DNA of 64,000 bases, taken from positions 22,651 through 86,650 of the forward strand of contig JAJZVW010000015.1 in NCBI GenBank assembly GCA_021847015.1, given 5' to 3'. The notes under the pieces were generated by a model. That model ran no database searches and was not told the origin of the DNA. It saw only the letters and a program-made list of their open reading frames with translations. The number at the start of each line of letters is the position of its first letter. Within the stretch, counting starts at the first letter, position 1. The position numbers were made by a program, and so were the translations under genes. Positions 15,203-26,720 of this stretch are shown one piece after another. Source of the stretch: Pseudomonadota bacterium. GTDB lineage: Bacteria; Pseudomonadota; Alphaproteobacteria; Rhodospirillales; Magnetospirillaceae.

Positions 15203-15493
15203 TCAGGCCGCGTCGTGCAAGGCCCTGGCGACCGCTTCGGGCATGCGGGCGATGACCCGCAGGTAGCTCTGCGTCGCCGCGTCCGGTGCCCGGCGGCCCT
15301 GTTCCCAGTCGCGCAACGACGCCGCTGGAATGCCGTATTGGGCGGCGAAAGCGGTCTGCGACAAGCCGGTGACGGCGCGCGCCCGGCGGGCCAGCATGGC
15401 GCCGTATCCCCGGTCGAATTCCTCGTCGGTCAAGGGCGCGTCGGCATCGGGGTCAACGCGGGGTGTCTTGATATCGTCGCGCTTCTCGGTCAT
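15203..15493 (-). CDS. HTH antitoxin of a BrnT-type pair
   Basis: The 96-residue protein has a disordered acidic N-terminus and an Xre-like HTH in residues 40-75 (LSQTAFAAQYGIPAASLRDW, then EQGRRAPDAATQSYL). It overlaps the end of the upstream BrnT-like gene by 41 bases. Antitoxins of this HTH type follow BrnT or RelE-like toxins, bind them and repress their own operon. The toxin-first order is normal for BrnT systems. Confidence 0.75.
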   Translation of the reverse strand: MTEKRDDIKTPRVDPDADAPLTDEEFDRGYGAMLARRARAVTGLSQTAFAAQYGIPAASLRDWEQGRRAPDAATQSYLRVIARMPEAVARALHDAA

Positions 15494-15728
15494 TGGCTTT
15501 CCTCACGCTGATGATGCGATACGTTTCACCGCGCATGGTGAATACGCAGACCCAGACACGATTTTCGACCGAGCCATAGGAAATGAAGCGCTCCTCGGCG
15601 TAATCGCACCGCACATCCAGGATATCCAGCCGATTGGCATCGGCGAGGATTTCGGCTCCGAATGCGAGGGAGATGCCGTGCTTCTCCAGATTGGCCGCAT
15701 CCTTGTCGGCGTCGAACTCGATCCGCAT
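15453..15728 (-). CDS. BrnT-like ribonuclease toxin
   Basis: I start at MRIEFDADKDAANLEKHGIS (ATG at 15728); an upstream start at 15779 would add 17 untypical residues. The N-terminal FDADKDAANLEKHGISLAFG and the C-terminal RGETYRIISVRKANDREARR are the conserved ends of the BrnT family. BrnT toxins cleave RNA with a RelE-like fold. The 91-residue length fits. The gene overlaps the antitoxin gene. Confidence 0.75.
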   Translation of the reverse strand: MRIEFDADKDAANLEKHGISLAFGAEILADANRLDILDVRCDYAEERFISYGSVENRVWVCVFTMRGETYRIISVRKANDREARRYQDTPR

Positions 15729-15778
15729 GGCGCCACTATACGGCATTGCCGTATGCAGCGCCAGGACTGCGTTTGCCA

Positions 15779-15973
15779 TTAAGCCCTTTCAGCATCGTCG
15801 AATCCCATAATCTTCGCCGAATTCCCTTCCATAGCCGCCGCGATTTTCCCCGGCACCGTAGCGGCAGCGGCATTCAGCGGGTCGCTGGCGAGGTGGGCGT
15901 AACGCTGGGTGGTGGCGGCCTGGCTGTGGCCCAGTTGCGTCGCCTGCTCACCCCCTGCGATTTCACTCCTCAA
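15779..15973 (-). pseudogene. Remnant of a tyrosine recombinase (C-terminal end)
   Basis: The fragment contains QLGHSQAATTQRYAHLASDP, the C-terminal part of a tyrosine integrase, including the nucleophile Tyr of TTQRY. No upstream catalytic part (Arg, His-X-X-Arg) is present, because the stop of the carbonic anhydrase gene lies immediately upstream at 15970-15972. It is therefore a decayed integrase, evidence of an older mobile element in the patch. Confidence 0.75.
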
Positions 15974-16692
15974 TCGAGGTAGGTCACGATGCCGGTTTTC
16001 AGGTCGTAAAACCCGGCGGCGATCTTCAGCTTCCCCGCGACGGCGAGGCCGGCAAGGAGCGTGCTCGCTGCGGTCAGCTGCCCCGCGGTCCGCTTGGCGC
16101 TTTCCTTGGCGGCGTTGTTGACGAAATCGCCAGGATTGCCGCGCACCGCAAGCGCCGCCGGCAGAATTGGATCGATCATCCGCCCGATCGCGCCGGGATA
16201 GGTTGCGTTCTTGGTGACGACGTCACAGGCCGCCTTCACGGCGCCGCAGTTGGTATGGGCGAGGACGACGATGAGCGGCGAGCCGAGCACGGCGGCGGCG
16301 TATTCGACGGTGCCGAGGGTGGCGGTGTCGACGAGATTGCCCGCATTCCGCGCGACGAAGAGTTCGCCCAGACCCTGGCCGCCGAAAATCAGCTCTGGGG
16401 GCACACGGCTGTCGGCGCAGCTGATGATCGTCGCCCACGGCGCTTGGTGCGCAGCGACGGCGCTCCGCTGTTCCGCGAGATCGGTGGAGCAGAGTTCCGG
16501 ATGGCTGATATAGCGTTCATTGCCCGATCGCAGCATGGCGAGCGCTTCGTCGGAGGAGCGCGGGGTCGCCGTGCCTTCAGCGGCACGCGCCGGCCATGAC
16601 AGGCCGCCGAGCCCGGACGCGACGAGCCCCGCCGCGCCGAACCTCAGCAGATCCCGCCGACCGATTGCTTCGCGCTCGCAGTGACGGCCCAT
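15970..16692 (-). CDS. Beta-carbonic anhydrase, Tat-exported
   Basis: The 240-residue protein starts at the ATG at 16692, which has GGGAGGCGG upstream. Its N-terminus carries a twin-Arg signal (GRRDLLRFGAAGLVASGLGG), so the enzyme should work in the periplasm. Zinc ligands are visible: C92, D94 and R96 of SCADSRVPPE, then H146 and C149 of AHTNCGA. It interconverts CO2 and bicarbonate. It ends directly at the integrase remnant. Confidence 0.9.
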   Translation of the reverse strand: MGRHCEREAIGRRDLLRFGAAGLVASGLGGLSWPARAAEGTATPRSSDEALAMLRSGNERYISHPELCSTDLAEQRSAVAAHQAPWATIISCADSRVPPELIFGGQGLGELFVARNAGNLVDTATLGTVEYAAAVLGSPLIVVLAHTNCGAVKAACDVVTKNATYPGAIGRMIDPILPAALAVRGNPGDFVNNAAKESAKRTAGQLTAASTLLAGLAVAGKLKIAAGFYDLKTGIVTYLD

Positions 16693-16873
16693 GCCCCGCC
16701 TCCCTTTTCCGCCAGCCCCGGAGGGCCGTTTCAATACCGAAAGTACCCTCAACGTTGCCGCCAGCCGTCGTCGCGTACGAAATACCGCTTAGGCGTTTTG
16801 TCCGCCACCGTTGCGATGGCGGCCTGGCTCCAAAGGGAAAAGAGCCGTAAGGCCGCCTATTTCCGCGACCTGT

Positions 16874-17083
16874 CTACCCCTTTGTGCGCCGCATTGCCGC
16901 GTCCATCCATGTCGCAAGTCGGACGAAGGCGACAAGCACGACCGCCCCCAGCGAGCCGATCACCCAGAGGTCGGCGCCCGCGAAGGCGGGCGCGCTGCTC
17001 TCGACGACCATCAGGTTGATGGTGCTCCAAATGACGATCGGCAGCGCCATCGCGGCGACCAGGACATAGGGCAGGAAGCGCAT
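16874..17083 (-). CDS. Small two-helix membrane protein, 69 aa
   Basis: The ATG at 17083 has AAGGAGA upstream. Helices lie at about residues 3-25 and 42-60, with a short periplasmic loop (VESSAPAFAGADLW). The upstream 17095-17130 is strikingly AT-rich, with CTTATTATTAAATAAG forming a short inverted repeat, a likely promoter or operator. The family is not recognised. Confidence 0.65.
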   Translation of the reverse strand: MRFLPYVLVAAMALPIVIWSTINLMVVESSAPAFAGADLWVIGSLGAVVLVAFVRLATWMDAAMRRTKG

Positions 17084-17216
17084 CGACGCCGTCTCCTTAT
17101 TTAAGCTAATTCTTATTATTAAATAAGGGACGGTGTCCGCCCATATGGCTTTGGCCATAGGGGGCTTCTGTCGGGCGACGCGGAACGGAGGGGCGGCATC
17201 CCGCGCCACGTCGCCG

Positions 17217-18098
17217 TTACCGTTGGACGGGGTCCGGCGCGAAAATCATGTCGGCGTATTCGCGGCCGTCGCCCAGCAGTCGTTCGGCCTCGTCATAGCT
17301 GATCGACCGGGCGCCCGCCGGGGCAATGGCCTGGACGCCGTATCCCCTCGCCCGGAAAAACCCCAGCAACTCGCGGAAATCGTCACCGACATTGGCCATC
17401 GACGATGGCGTCACTTCGCAGAACACGACGGGCCGGTCGCGCCCGATGGTGCCGGCCGCGCCGGCCAGCACCTTGTATTCGAACCCCTGCACGTCGATCT
17501 TGATGAGATTGACCGGCCGGCGGATGCCGCTGTCCGCCAGATGGGCGTCGATGGTCCGGACCGGCACCTCGACGACGCGCCCCAATTCCCGGACGTTCCT
17601 GGCCGAGAAGCTGTGGCCGCCCGGATTCCCGCCGTCGATGGACAGCGCCATGACCCCGTCGCGATCGGACAATCCGGCCTGCTCGGTCTTCACGTTCGGG
17701 CACGGCAGCAGGGCGACGTTTTCCACCAGCAGCGCGTAGGTGGCGGGGTCGGGTTCGAAGCCGATCACCAAACCCTCGGGTCCGACGACGCCCGATGACA
17801 GCAAGGCGTAGTGGCCGAAATTGGCCCCGGCGTCGATGACGACGGCGCCCGGCGTCAGATACCGGAGAAAGGCCCTGCTCTCGGGCACTTCCCAATCGCC
17901 GCGGCGGATGATCGCGCGAGTCAGGGTTCCCTTCGTTGGGTGGGCGACCACCGAATAATGGGGCGTCCTCATGATGAAGGGCTTGTCCGGCCGGATCGAA
18001 TAAAACAATGTCCGCCAAAGGGCGGCTGTTATCTTGCTCTTCGATATGTTCTGGGTCGGAAAATTTCGGGCAATCCAACAAAATAAGGAATTTTTCAT
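17217..18098 (-). CDS. FkbM-family methyltransferase
   Basis: The 293-residue protein has a SAM-binding motif (VVIDAGANFGHYALL, about residues 85-100). The family's later motifs follow: FEPDPATYALLVENV, then VNLIKIDVQGFEYKVLAGA and a GFFRARGYGV end. FkbM enzymes O-methylate sugars or other small molecules, often in surface-glycan loci. The start is uncertain; I use the ATG at 18098 rather than upstream codons at 18167. The G+C of the 5' part (18000-18110) is low. Confidence 0.83.
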   Translation of the reverse strand: MKNSLFCWIARNFPTQNISKSKITAALWRTLFYSIRPDKPFIMRTPHYSVVAHPTKGTLTRAIIRRGDWEVPESRAFLRYLTPGAVVIDAGANFGHYALLSSGVVGPEGLVIGFEPDPATYALLVENVALLPCPNVKTEQAGLSDRDGVMALSIDGGNPGGHSFSARNVRELGRVVEVPVRTIDAHLADSGIRRPVNLIKIDVQGFEYKVLAGAAGTIGRDRPVVFCEVTPSSMANVGDDFRELLGFFRARGYGVQAIAPAGARSISYDEAERLLGDGREYADMIFAPDPVQR

Positions 18099-18248
18099 TT
18101 TGTCTTTCCGCACCCGGAATCGACCCCGGTTCCACACTACCATACGGCCATCCCCGATCCATACCATTGTGCCGCATCCGTCCTGGCTTGAATCGGCGCC
18201 GTGCGCGGGTCATATGCCGGACGGACGCGCGATCGGAGGTTGGCCGGG

Positions 18249-18962
18249 GTGGCGTACGAACTCTTTTACTGGCCGGACATCCAGGGGCGGGGCGAATTCG
18301 TCCGCCTGGCGCTGGAGGAGGCGGGCGCGGAATACGTGGACGTCGCCCGCTCCGGCGGCCTGGGGGCGATGATGGCGCTGATGGAGGGCGAGGGCGTCGA
18401 GCGGCCCCCCTTCGCGCCGCCGTTCCTGCGGGACGGGGACGTCCTGGTGGGCCAGACGGCGGCCATACTCTTTTATCTGGGTCCCCGCCTGGGGCTCGCC
18501 CCTTCCGGCGAGGAGGGCCGCCTGTGGACCCATCAGATCCAGCTCACCATCGCCGATCTGGTGGCCGAGACCCACGACACCCACCACCCGATCTCGGGCG
18601 GGCTGTATTACGAGGACCAGAAGCCCGAGGCGGCCCGCCGCGCTAAAGACTTCCGCCGCGAGCGCATTCCCCGGTTCCTGGGCTGGTTCGAGACCGTGCT
18701 GGCCCGCAACCCCGCCGGGTCCGGCTATCTGGTGGGGGCGGGCCTCACCTATGCCGATCTGTCGCTGTTCCAGGTGGTGGAAGGGCTGACCTACGCCTTT
18801 CCCCGGGCGGCGAAACGGGCGATGCGCCACACGCCGCGCGTGGCCGCGCTGCATGCCCGGGTGGCGGAGCGGCCGCGCATCCGCGCCTACCTGGACAGCG
18901 GGCGGCGCCTTCCTTTCAGCGAGGAGGGCATTTTCCGCCGCTATCCCGAACTGGATGGGTAG
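18249..18962 (+). CDS. Glutathione S-transferase
   Basis: The GTG at 18249 is chosen because GGAGGTTGG precedes it. The thioredoxin-like N-terminal domain begins AYELFYWPDIQGRGEFVRLA. A GQTAAILFYLG segment (the glutathione-contact region) comes before the helical C-terminal domain (YADLSLFQVVEGL). The 237-residue length is normal. It probably conjugates glutathione to electrophiles; the substrate cannot be told. It is transcribed alone. Confidence 0.85.
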   Translation: MAYELFYWPDIQGRGEFVRLALEEAGAEYVDVARSGGLGAMMALMEGEGVERPPFAPPFLRDGDVLVGQTAAILFYLGPRLGLAPSGEEGRLWTHQIQLTIADLVAETHDTHHPISGGLYYEDQKPEAARRAKDFRRERIPRFLGWFETVLARNPAGSGYLVGAGLTYADLSLFQVVEGLTYAFPRAAKRAMRHTPRVAALHARVAERPRIRAYLDSGRRLPFSEEGIFRRYPELDG

Positions 18963-19163
18963 GCGTTCCCGCAGCCCCTGCCGGCCACTCGCCCGATGCG
19001 CGGCGGGAAGGTATGGCATTTGCGGACGATCTCCTATAGAAACCTGCTGACGCTTCCCGCCGGCAGGCAGGGGGCGCCTTAGTGGATTCAGACGTGATGA
19101 CGAAGGGCGGCGATCGTATCGTTCCGCCTCGCAACCCTCTTAACGCAACGGAACGCCTATAAA

Positions 19164-21308
<2,145 letters not shown>

Positions 21309-21353
21309 GTCGAGGCAAGAACGCCCCCGCCATCCCGGCGGGATATCGGCAAA

Positions 21354-21379
21354 GCCCCGCGCTCCGGCGCGGGGCTTTT
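21354..21379 (+). terminator. Rho-independent terminator after EF-G
   Basis: The stem GCCCCGCGC and GCGCGGGGC with a 4-base loop is followed by six T residues. It lies 45 bases after the EF-G stop and should end that transcript. Confidence 0.9.
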
Positions 21380-21476
21380 TTCTGGCGCAGCGCGGCGCCT
21401 TGGACGTCATCCGGGCGGCTGGCCCCGCAATCCGACCTCAGACGACCGAATCCTTAATGCGTCCCTGAATGACGGC

Positions 21477-21570
21477 GTCATCCCGAGCGAAGCCGAAGGA
21501 TCTTTCGGGAACAAACGGCAGCCGCCAGCGGCTGAAGGATCCCTCGGCGCTGTCGCTCTGTCGGGATGAC
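21477..21570. repeat. GTCATCCCGA palindromic repeat, copy 1
   Basis: The 94-base element has ends GTCATCCCGA and TCGGGATGAC and internal GGATCTTTC and GAAGGATCCCTC blocks that allow a long imperfect hairpin. It is the only feature seen besides the terminator in the 389-base gap between EF-G and the oxidoreductase. Related copies occur at 24333, 37362, 45938, 51939 and 55453. Confidence 0.8.
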
Positions 21571-21697
21571 AGGGGAGTAACGATACCATTAAGCGAATCG
21601 AAACCTGAGGTCGAAGCCCCGCCGCCCGACCTCCAGCCTCTTGCGCGGGAGTCGCGGGAGGGCCACTGTGGCGGCGGCTTTACCGCAAGAGGGCGCC

Positions 21698-22165
21698 ATG
21701 ATCTCGGTGGTGGTGAACGGCGAAGTCCACAAGGTCGATGCCGACCCGGACACCCCTTTGCTGTGGGTGCTGAGGGACCATTTGGGCCTGACCGGGGCCA
21801 AGTACGGCTGTGGGGCCGGGCTATGCGGCGCCTGCACGGTGATGATGGACGGCCAGCCCGTACGCTCGTGCCGCACGGCCGTCGGCGATATCGAGGGACG
21901 GCGCATCGTCACCATCGAGGGGATGCGCGGGCGGGTGATCGACGCGCTTCGGGCCGCCTGGATCGCTTTGGACGTGCCCCAGTGCGGCTATTGCCAGTCG
22001 GGCCAGCTCATCAGCGCGGCGGCCCTGCTGGCCGCCAATCCCCGGCCCTCCGATGCCGACATCGACCGCGCCATGGACGGCAATTTGTGCCGTTGCGGCA
22101 CCTACCGGCGCATCCGCGCCGGCATCCATAGGGCCGCCGCCACCCTTGCCGGGGCCGCGCCATGA
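21698..22165 (+). CDS. (2Fe-2S) subunit of a molybdenum hydroxylase
   Basis: A 155-residue small subunit of the xanthine oxidase family. It has a plant-ferredoxin cluster (C38, C43, C46, C58) and an alpha-helical second cluster (C96, C99, C131, C133; CGYCQSGQ and CRCGTY). It passes electrons from the molybdenum subunit encoded next, whose start overlaps it by 4 bases. The two-gene layout without an FAD subunit resembles isoquinoline 1-oxidoreductase (iorAB) and aldehyde dehydrogenases. The substrate is unknown. Confidence 0.88.
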   Translation: MISVVVNGEVHKVDADPDTPLLWVLRDHLGLTGAKYGCGAGLCGACTVMMDGQPVRSCRTAVGDIEGRRIVTIEGMRGRVIDALRAAWIALDVPQCGYCQSGQLISAAALLAANPRPSDADIDRAMDGNLCRCGTYRRIRAGIHRAAATLAGAAP

Positions 22166-24321
22166 CCGGCCTGCCGCGGCGGCGTTTCCTGCAACTGGCT
22201 GCGGTGGCCGGCGCCGGCCTGGCGGTGGGCGTTCGTCTGGGCGGTGCCGGCGAAGCCTTGGCGGCGGGCGGGGACCTCGCGCCCAACGCCTTCGTCCGCG
22301 TCGATACCGACGGGACGGTCACGGTGGTGGTCAAGCACCTTGAAATGGGGCAGGGGGTGGACACCGGCCTGCCGGCCATCGTCGCCGAGGAACTGTCGGT
22401 GCCCTGGCCGGCGGTGCGGGTGGTGTCCGCCCCGGCCGATTCCGGCCGCTACAACAACCTTCTGTTCGGGACGGCCCAGGGCACCGGCGGCTCGACCTCG
22501 ATGGCCAATTCCTGGCTGCAACTGCGCAAGGCTGCCGCCGCCGTCCGCGAAATGCTGTGCGAGGCCGGCGCCCGGCGGCTGGGCGTGCCGCGCGCCCAGG
22601 TGGACGCGCGCCAGGGTCGGGTGGCCGATTCAGCCTCCGGCAAGGGGTTCGGATACGGCGCCTTGGTGGACGAGGCCGCCACGCTGCCGGTGCCCCAGGA
22701 CCCGCCGCTGAAGGATTCCAAGGATTTCACGCTGATCGGCAAGGACGGCGCCGTGCGGCGCACCGATGCAACCGGCAAGACCGACGGCAGCGCCGTGTAC
22801 GGCGCCGACGTGATTCTTCCCGATATGGTCACGGCGGTGGTGGCCCGCCCGCCGACTTTCGGCGCGACCCTGGCGCGGTTCGACGATTCCAAGGCGCGCG
22901 CCGTGCCGGGGGTGCGGGACGTGGTCGCCATTCCCTCGGGCGTGGCGGTGGTCGCCGACGACACCTGGTCGGCGCTGAAAGGCCGCGAGGCGTTGCGCGT
23001 GGAGTGGCGCGACGGTGCCGGGGCCACGCTGTCCACGGATGCGATCCGCGCCCGATACGCCGCGCTCCTTGAGCAGCCGGGCTTGGCGGCGCGGCGCGAG
23101 GGCGACGCGGATGCGGCCCTGGCGGCGTCCGGCCGCCGCCTGTCGGCCGTCTACGAGGTGCCCTATCTGGCCCACGCGCCCATGGAGCCGCTGTCCTGCG
23201 CCGTCCGCCTCGGCCCCGGACGCTGCGAAATCTGGGCCGGGTGCCAGTCGCAGACCTCGGACCAGGCGGCGGCGGCCAAGGTTCTCGGCCTGCAACCCCA
23301 GCAGGTCGCGATCAACACCCTGTTCGCGGGGGGCAGTTTCGGGCGCCGCGCCAACCCGACCTCGGACTACATCGTCGAGGCGGTGGAGATCGCCAAGCGG
23401 GCCGACGGGCCGGTAAGGCTGGTGTGGACGCGCGAGGACGATATCCAGGGCGGCTACTACCGGGCGTTTTTCCTGCACGGCCTCGACGGCGCGCTGGACG
23501 CGGCGGGCAACCCCGTCGCCTGGCGCCACCGGCTGGTCGGCCAGTCCATCGCCGCCGGAACCGCCCACGCGGCGGCCATGATCAAGGACGGCATCGACCG
23601 CACCTCGGTCGAGGGGGCATCCACCCTTCCCTACGCCATTCCCAACCTGTCGGTGGAACTGCACTCGCCCGCGCTGCCGGTGACCGTGCTGTGGTGGCGC
23701 TCGGTGGGCAGTTCCCACAACGGCTTCGTCACCGAATCCTTCCTCGACGAGATGGCTCATGCCGCCGGCAGGGACCCGCTGGAATTCCGCCGCGCGCTGC
23801 TGGGCGACGCCCATCCGCGCCACCGGGCGGTTCTGGACCTGGCGGCGGAGAAGGCGGGATGGGGCTCGCCCCTGCCGGCCGGGCGGGGCCGCGGCATCGC
23901 CGTCCACGAATCCTTCCGCAGTTTCGTCGCCCAGGTGGCCGAGGTCAGCGTGGACGGCAAGGGCGGGTTCACGGTGGACCGGGTGGTGTGCGCGGTCGAT
24001 TGCGGCATCGCCGTCACCCCCGACGTGGTGCGCGCCCAGATGGAGGGCGGCATCGCCTTCGGTTTGAGCGCGGCACTGTACAGCGCCGTGACGCTCAGGG
24101 ACGGACGGGTCGGGCAATCCAATTTCCACGATTATCCGGTGCTGAGGATGTCGGAGATGCCGGCGGTCGAGGTCCACATCGTGCCCTCGGCCGAGCCGCC
24201 GACCGGGGTCGGCGAACCCGGCGTGCCGCCCATCGCGCCGGCCGTCGCCAACGCGCTGTTCGCCGCCACCGGCCGGCGCATCCGCACGCTGCCGTTCGGC
24301 GGCCGGATCCGCGAAGGCTGA
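22162..24321 (+). CDS. Molybdopterin-binding hydroxylase large subunit
   Basis: The 719-residue protein begins with a twin-Arg signal ([20 protein letters not shown]), so the complex acts in the periplasm or on the membrane. [17 protein letters not shown] segments, [19 protein letters not shown] and GGSFGRR are the cofactor-binding motifs of IorB-type subunits. [20 protein letters not shown] near the end carries the active-site Glu region. It is coupled to the iron-sulfur subunit. Isoquinoline or aldehyde oxidation is possible, but the substrate cannot be read. Confidence 0.88.
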   Translation: MTGLPRRRFLQLAAVAGAGLAVGVRLGGAGEALAAGGDLAPNAFVRVDTDGTVTVVVKHLEMGQGVDTGLPAIVAEELSVPWPAVRVVSAPADSGRYNNLLFGTAQGTGGSTSMANSWLQLRKAAAAVREMLCEAGARRLGVPRAQVDARQGRVADSASGKGFGYGALVDEAATLPVPQDPPLKDSKDFTLIGKDGAVRRTDATGKTDGSAVYGADVILPDMVTAVVARPPTFGATLARFDDSKARAVPGVRDVVAIPSGVAVVADDTWSALKGREALRVEWRDGAGATLSTDAIRARYAALLEQPGLAARREGDADAALAASGRRLSAVYEVPYLAHAPMEPLSCAVRLGPGRCEIWAGCQSQTSDQAAAAKVLGLQPQQVAINTLFAGGSFGRRANPTSDYIVEAVEIAKRADGPVRLVWTREDDIQGGYYRAFFLHGLDGALDAAGNPVAWRHRLVGQSIAAGTAHAAAMIKDGIDRTSVEGASTLPYAIPNLSVELHSPALPVTVLWWRSVGSSHNGFVTESFLDEMAHAAGRDPLEFRRALLGDAHPRHRAVLDLAAEKAGWGSPLPAGRGRGIAVHESFRSFVAQVAEVSVDGKGGFTVDRVVCAVDCGIAVTPDVVRAQMEGGIAFGLSAALYSAVTLRDGRVGQSNFHDYPVLRMSEMPAVEVHIVPSAEPPTGVGEPGVPPIAPAVANALFAATGRRIRTLPFGGRIREG

Positions 24322-24332
24322 CGCCACCGGCC

Positions 24333-24370
24333 GAAAGATCCCTTGTCGCTGCCGCTCCATCGGGATGACA
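24333..24370. repeat. GTCATCCCGA repeat, half copy
   Basis: Only the right half of the repeat is seen: GAAAGATCCCTT, then ending ATCGGGATGAC. It lies just after the molybdenum subunit gene and may serve as a transcription stop. The rest of the 170-base gap before 24492 shows nothing else. Confidence 0.6.
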
Positions 24371-24491
24371 AGGGGGGCGATGACATCAACCAGTTCGAAC
24401 CGGAGTTCGCAGCCCTGCGCGCCCGGGCATCGGCATTGCGTACCGTCCGCCGAAGGTCTAGGCTCCGCCAGCCCACATCATCCGGTCGTGC

Positions 24492-25232
24492 ATGCTGGCT
24501 CAACCTCAGGATTTCCTTGCCGACACCGTTCGGGCGACGCTGGCGCGCTGCTGGCCCAGGCCGGCGGCGGCCACGGTCGCGGCCGCGATGGACGAGGTGT
24601 TCCGGCTTGCCGAAGGCTGCTGGGAGGCGCGGCGCACGGGCGTCGGCTATCTGAGCGGGTCGCCGGCATCCGCCTGCGCCCCCGGGTGCGGCTGGTGCTG
24701 CCATCAGCAGGTGGGGGTCTCGGTGCCCGAGGCCGTCGCCATCGCCCGCCATGTCGGCGCCCTGCCCCGGGCCGAACGGGACGCGCTGGCCGAGCGTGTG
24801 GGCGCGGCCGACCGCCGCACCCGCGGCCTGACCACCCACGGGCGGGCGCGGGCCCGCATCGCCTGCGCCTTCCTCGGCGCCGACGGACGCTGCCTGATCT
24901 ACGCGGTGCGGCCCTTGCGCTGCCGGGGGCTTCATTCCATCGACGCCGGGTTCTGCGCCGACTGCCATTCCGACATCGATTCCATGCGCGCCAAGCTGGA
25001 GAGCGGCCTGCTGGCCCCGGTCTTCCTGGATGTTCCCGCGCAACTGTTCGACAGCGCGCTGGCCGGCGTGCTGGCGGCGTTGCGGGCGCACGCGCCGAAG
25101 GCGGTGGTGGCGCTGGAACTGCACGCCGCCCTGCACGCGCTGTTCGCCGATCCGCGCCTGGGCGAGCGCTGGCTGGCCGGCCGGGCGCCCGATCCGGCGC
25201 TGCATCTGCGACCCGATGCGGGGAAAGGATGA
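24492..25232 (+). CDS. YkgJ-family cysteine-cluster protein
   Basis: The 246-residue protein has the YkgJ-type cysteine cluster: [20 protein letters not shown], then [20 protein letters not shown] and FCADC. Such proteins bind zinc or an iron centre; their role is not established. The surroundings (after a molybdenum enzyme, before the cytochrome c maturation operon) give no clear clue. It lies 67 bases ahead of ccmC and could share its transcript. Confidence 0.78.
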   Translation: MLAQPQDFLADTVRATLARCWPRPAAATVAAAMDEVFRLAEGCWEARRTGVGYLSGSPASACAPGCGWCCHQQVGVSVPEAVAIARHVGALPRAERDALAERVGAADRRTRGLTTHGRARARIACAFLGADGRCLIYAVRPLRCRGLHSIDAGFCADCHSDIDSMRAKLESGLLAPVFLDVPAQLFDSALAGVLAALRAHAPKAVVALELHAALHALFADPRLGERWLAGRAPDPALHLRPDAGKG

Positions 25233-25299
25233 CATTTATCCATCGGTGCGCGCCGACTTTGCTGGAATCTCTCGCCCGAGAAGGCTAAGAAGGACAGCC

Positions 25300-26034
25300 A
25301 TGCACCGTTTCGCCAATCCCGCGCGCTTCCTGCGCATCGCCAACGCGGCCCTGCCCTGGCTCGCCGGAGTATGCGCGCTCTCGATTGCCGCCGGACTGTG
25401 GTTCGCGCTGGTCGACTCGCCGCCCGACTACCAGCAGGGCGACAGCGTGCGGATCATGTACCTTCACGTGCCCGCCGCCTGGATGGGGATGTTCTGCTAC
25501 ACCGCCATGGCCGCCTTCAGCGCCATGGCGCTGATTTGGAAGCATCCGCTGGCCGATCTCCTGGCCCGCGCCACCGCCCCGGTGGGCGCGGCCTTCACGC
25601 TGTTGTGCCTGGTCACCGGCTCCCTGTGGGGCAAGCCCATGTGGGGCACGTGGTGGGCGTGGGACGCGCGGCTGACCAGCATGCTCATCCTGTTCTTCCT
25701 GTATCTGGGCTACATGGCGCTGTCGAACGCCTTCGACGACCCCACGCGCGGCTACCGGGCCGCCGCCATCCTGGCGCTGGTGGGCTTCGTCAACGTTCCC
25801 GTCATCAAGTTCTCGGTGGACTGGTGGAACACCCTGCACCAGCCGGCAAGCGTCATGCGCAAGGGCGGACCGGCCATCGATCCCAGCATGCTGCTGCCGC
25901 TGATGCTGATGGCGCTGGGGTTCCAGACCTACTATTTCGTCGTCCTCATCCTGCGGGCGCGGGCCGAGATCGCCGGCGCCAAGATCCACACCATTCGGAT
26001 GGCCGAGGTTCACGCCGCCGGCCGGGGAGAGTGA
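25300..26034 (+). CDS. ccmC: Heme exporter protein CcmC
   Basis: A 244-residue, six-helix membrane protein with the tryptophan-rich heme-handling motif WGTWWAWD (115-122) and flanking periplasmic histidines. CcmC loads heme onto CcmE in System I cytochrome c maturation. It opens a compact operon ccmCDEFGHI, whose genes overlap or nearly abut. The ATG at 25300 is used; a longer frame upstream crosses the YkgJ gene and is not real. Confidence 0.96.
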   Translation: MHRFANPARFLRIANAALPWLAGVCALSIAAGLWFALVDSPPDYQQGDSVRIMYLHVPAAWMGMFCYTAMAAFSAMALIWKHPLADLLARATAPVGAAFTLLCLVTGSLWGKPMWGTWWAWDARLTSMLILFFLYLGYMALSNAFDDPTRGYRAAAILALVGFVNVPVIKFSVDWWNTLHQPASVMRKGGPAIDPSMLLPLMLMALGFQTYYFVVLILRARAEIAGAKIHTIRMAEVHAAGRGE

Positions 26035-26035
26035 C

Positions 26036-26239
26036 GTGTCCATGGATGCCATCCGCGCCTTCCTCGCCATGGGCGGCTATGGCGCGTTCGTCTGGCCGGG
26101 ATACCTTCTGGCGCTGGTGGTGCTGGCGGGGCTGCTGGCGGTTTCGCTGAAGGCCGCCCGCGCCCGCGAGGCCGAACTGGACATCCTGCAGCGCGGCCGC
26201 CATCGCGCCGGGCGCCGCGGCGTTTCCTCCGGGGAGTGA
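26036..26239 (+). CDS. ccmD: Heme exporter protein CcmD
   Basis: The 67-residue protein has one hydrophobic helix (GYGAFVWPGYLLALVVLAGL) and a charged cytosolic tail, as CcmD has. CcmD links CcmABC and helps release holo-CcmE. The start is a GTG at 26036, one base after the ccmC stop; an ATG two codons later (26042) is also possible. The gene is longer than the typical CcmD. Confidence 0.9.
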   Translation: MSMDAIRAFLAMGGYGAFVWPGYLLALVVLAGLLAVSLKAARAREAELDILQRGRHRAGRRGVSSGE

Positions 26240-26243
26240 ATCC

Positions 26244-26720
26244 GTGACCCGCAAGCAGCGCAGGCTCTACTTCGTCGTTCTGGGCATGCTGGCCCTGGGG
26301 GCGGCGGCGGCCCTGGTGCTCTCGGCCATGAGCGACAGCATCGTCTATTTCTACAGCCCCACCGATCTCCAGACCAGGCATGTGTCCGCCGGCCGGCGCA
26401 TGCGCATCGGCGGGCTGGTCGAGAAGGGCAGCGTGATGAAGGCGGGCAAGACCGTCACCTTCCGCGTCACCGACCTCACCGCCACCGTGCCGGTCACCTA
26501 TACCGGCATTCTCCCCGACCTGTTCCGCGAAGGCCAGGGTGTGGTGGCCGAGGGCAAGCTCGACGGCAACGGCTTCTTCCACGCCAGCGAGATTCTGGCC
26601 AAGCACGACGAGAAATACATGCCCAAGGAAGTCGCCGACGCCCTCAAGAAGTCCGGCCAGTGGCAGGGCGGCAAGGGCGGCGCCTCCCCACCGGCCGCTC
26701 AGGAGGCTCCCTCGCCATGA
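26244..26720 (+). CDS. ccmE: Cytochrome c-type biogenesis heme chaperone CcmE
   Basis: The 158-residue protein has an N-terminal anchor (residues 8-28) and an OB-fold domain. The heme-binding motif HDEKY is at 121-125, with H121 the expected covalent heme ligand. It carries heme through the periplasm to CcmF. The gene starts with GTG after GGGGAG. A Gly/Pro-rich tail follows the motif. Confidence 0.95.
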   Translation: MTRKQRRLYFVVLGMLALGAAAALVLSAMSDSIVYFYSPTDLQTRHVSAGRRMRIGGLVEKGSVMKAGKTVTFRVTDLTATVPVTYTGILPDLFREGQGVVAEGKLDGNGFFHASEILAKHDEKYMPKEVADALKKSGQWQGGKGGASPPAAQEAPSP

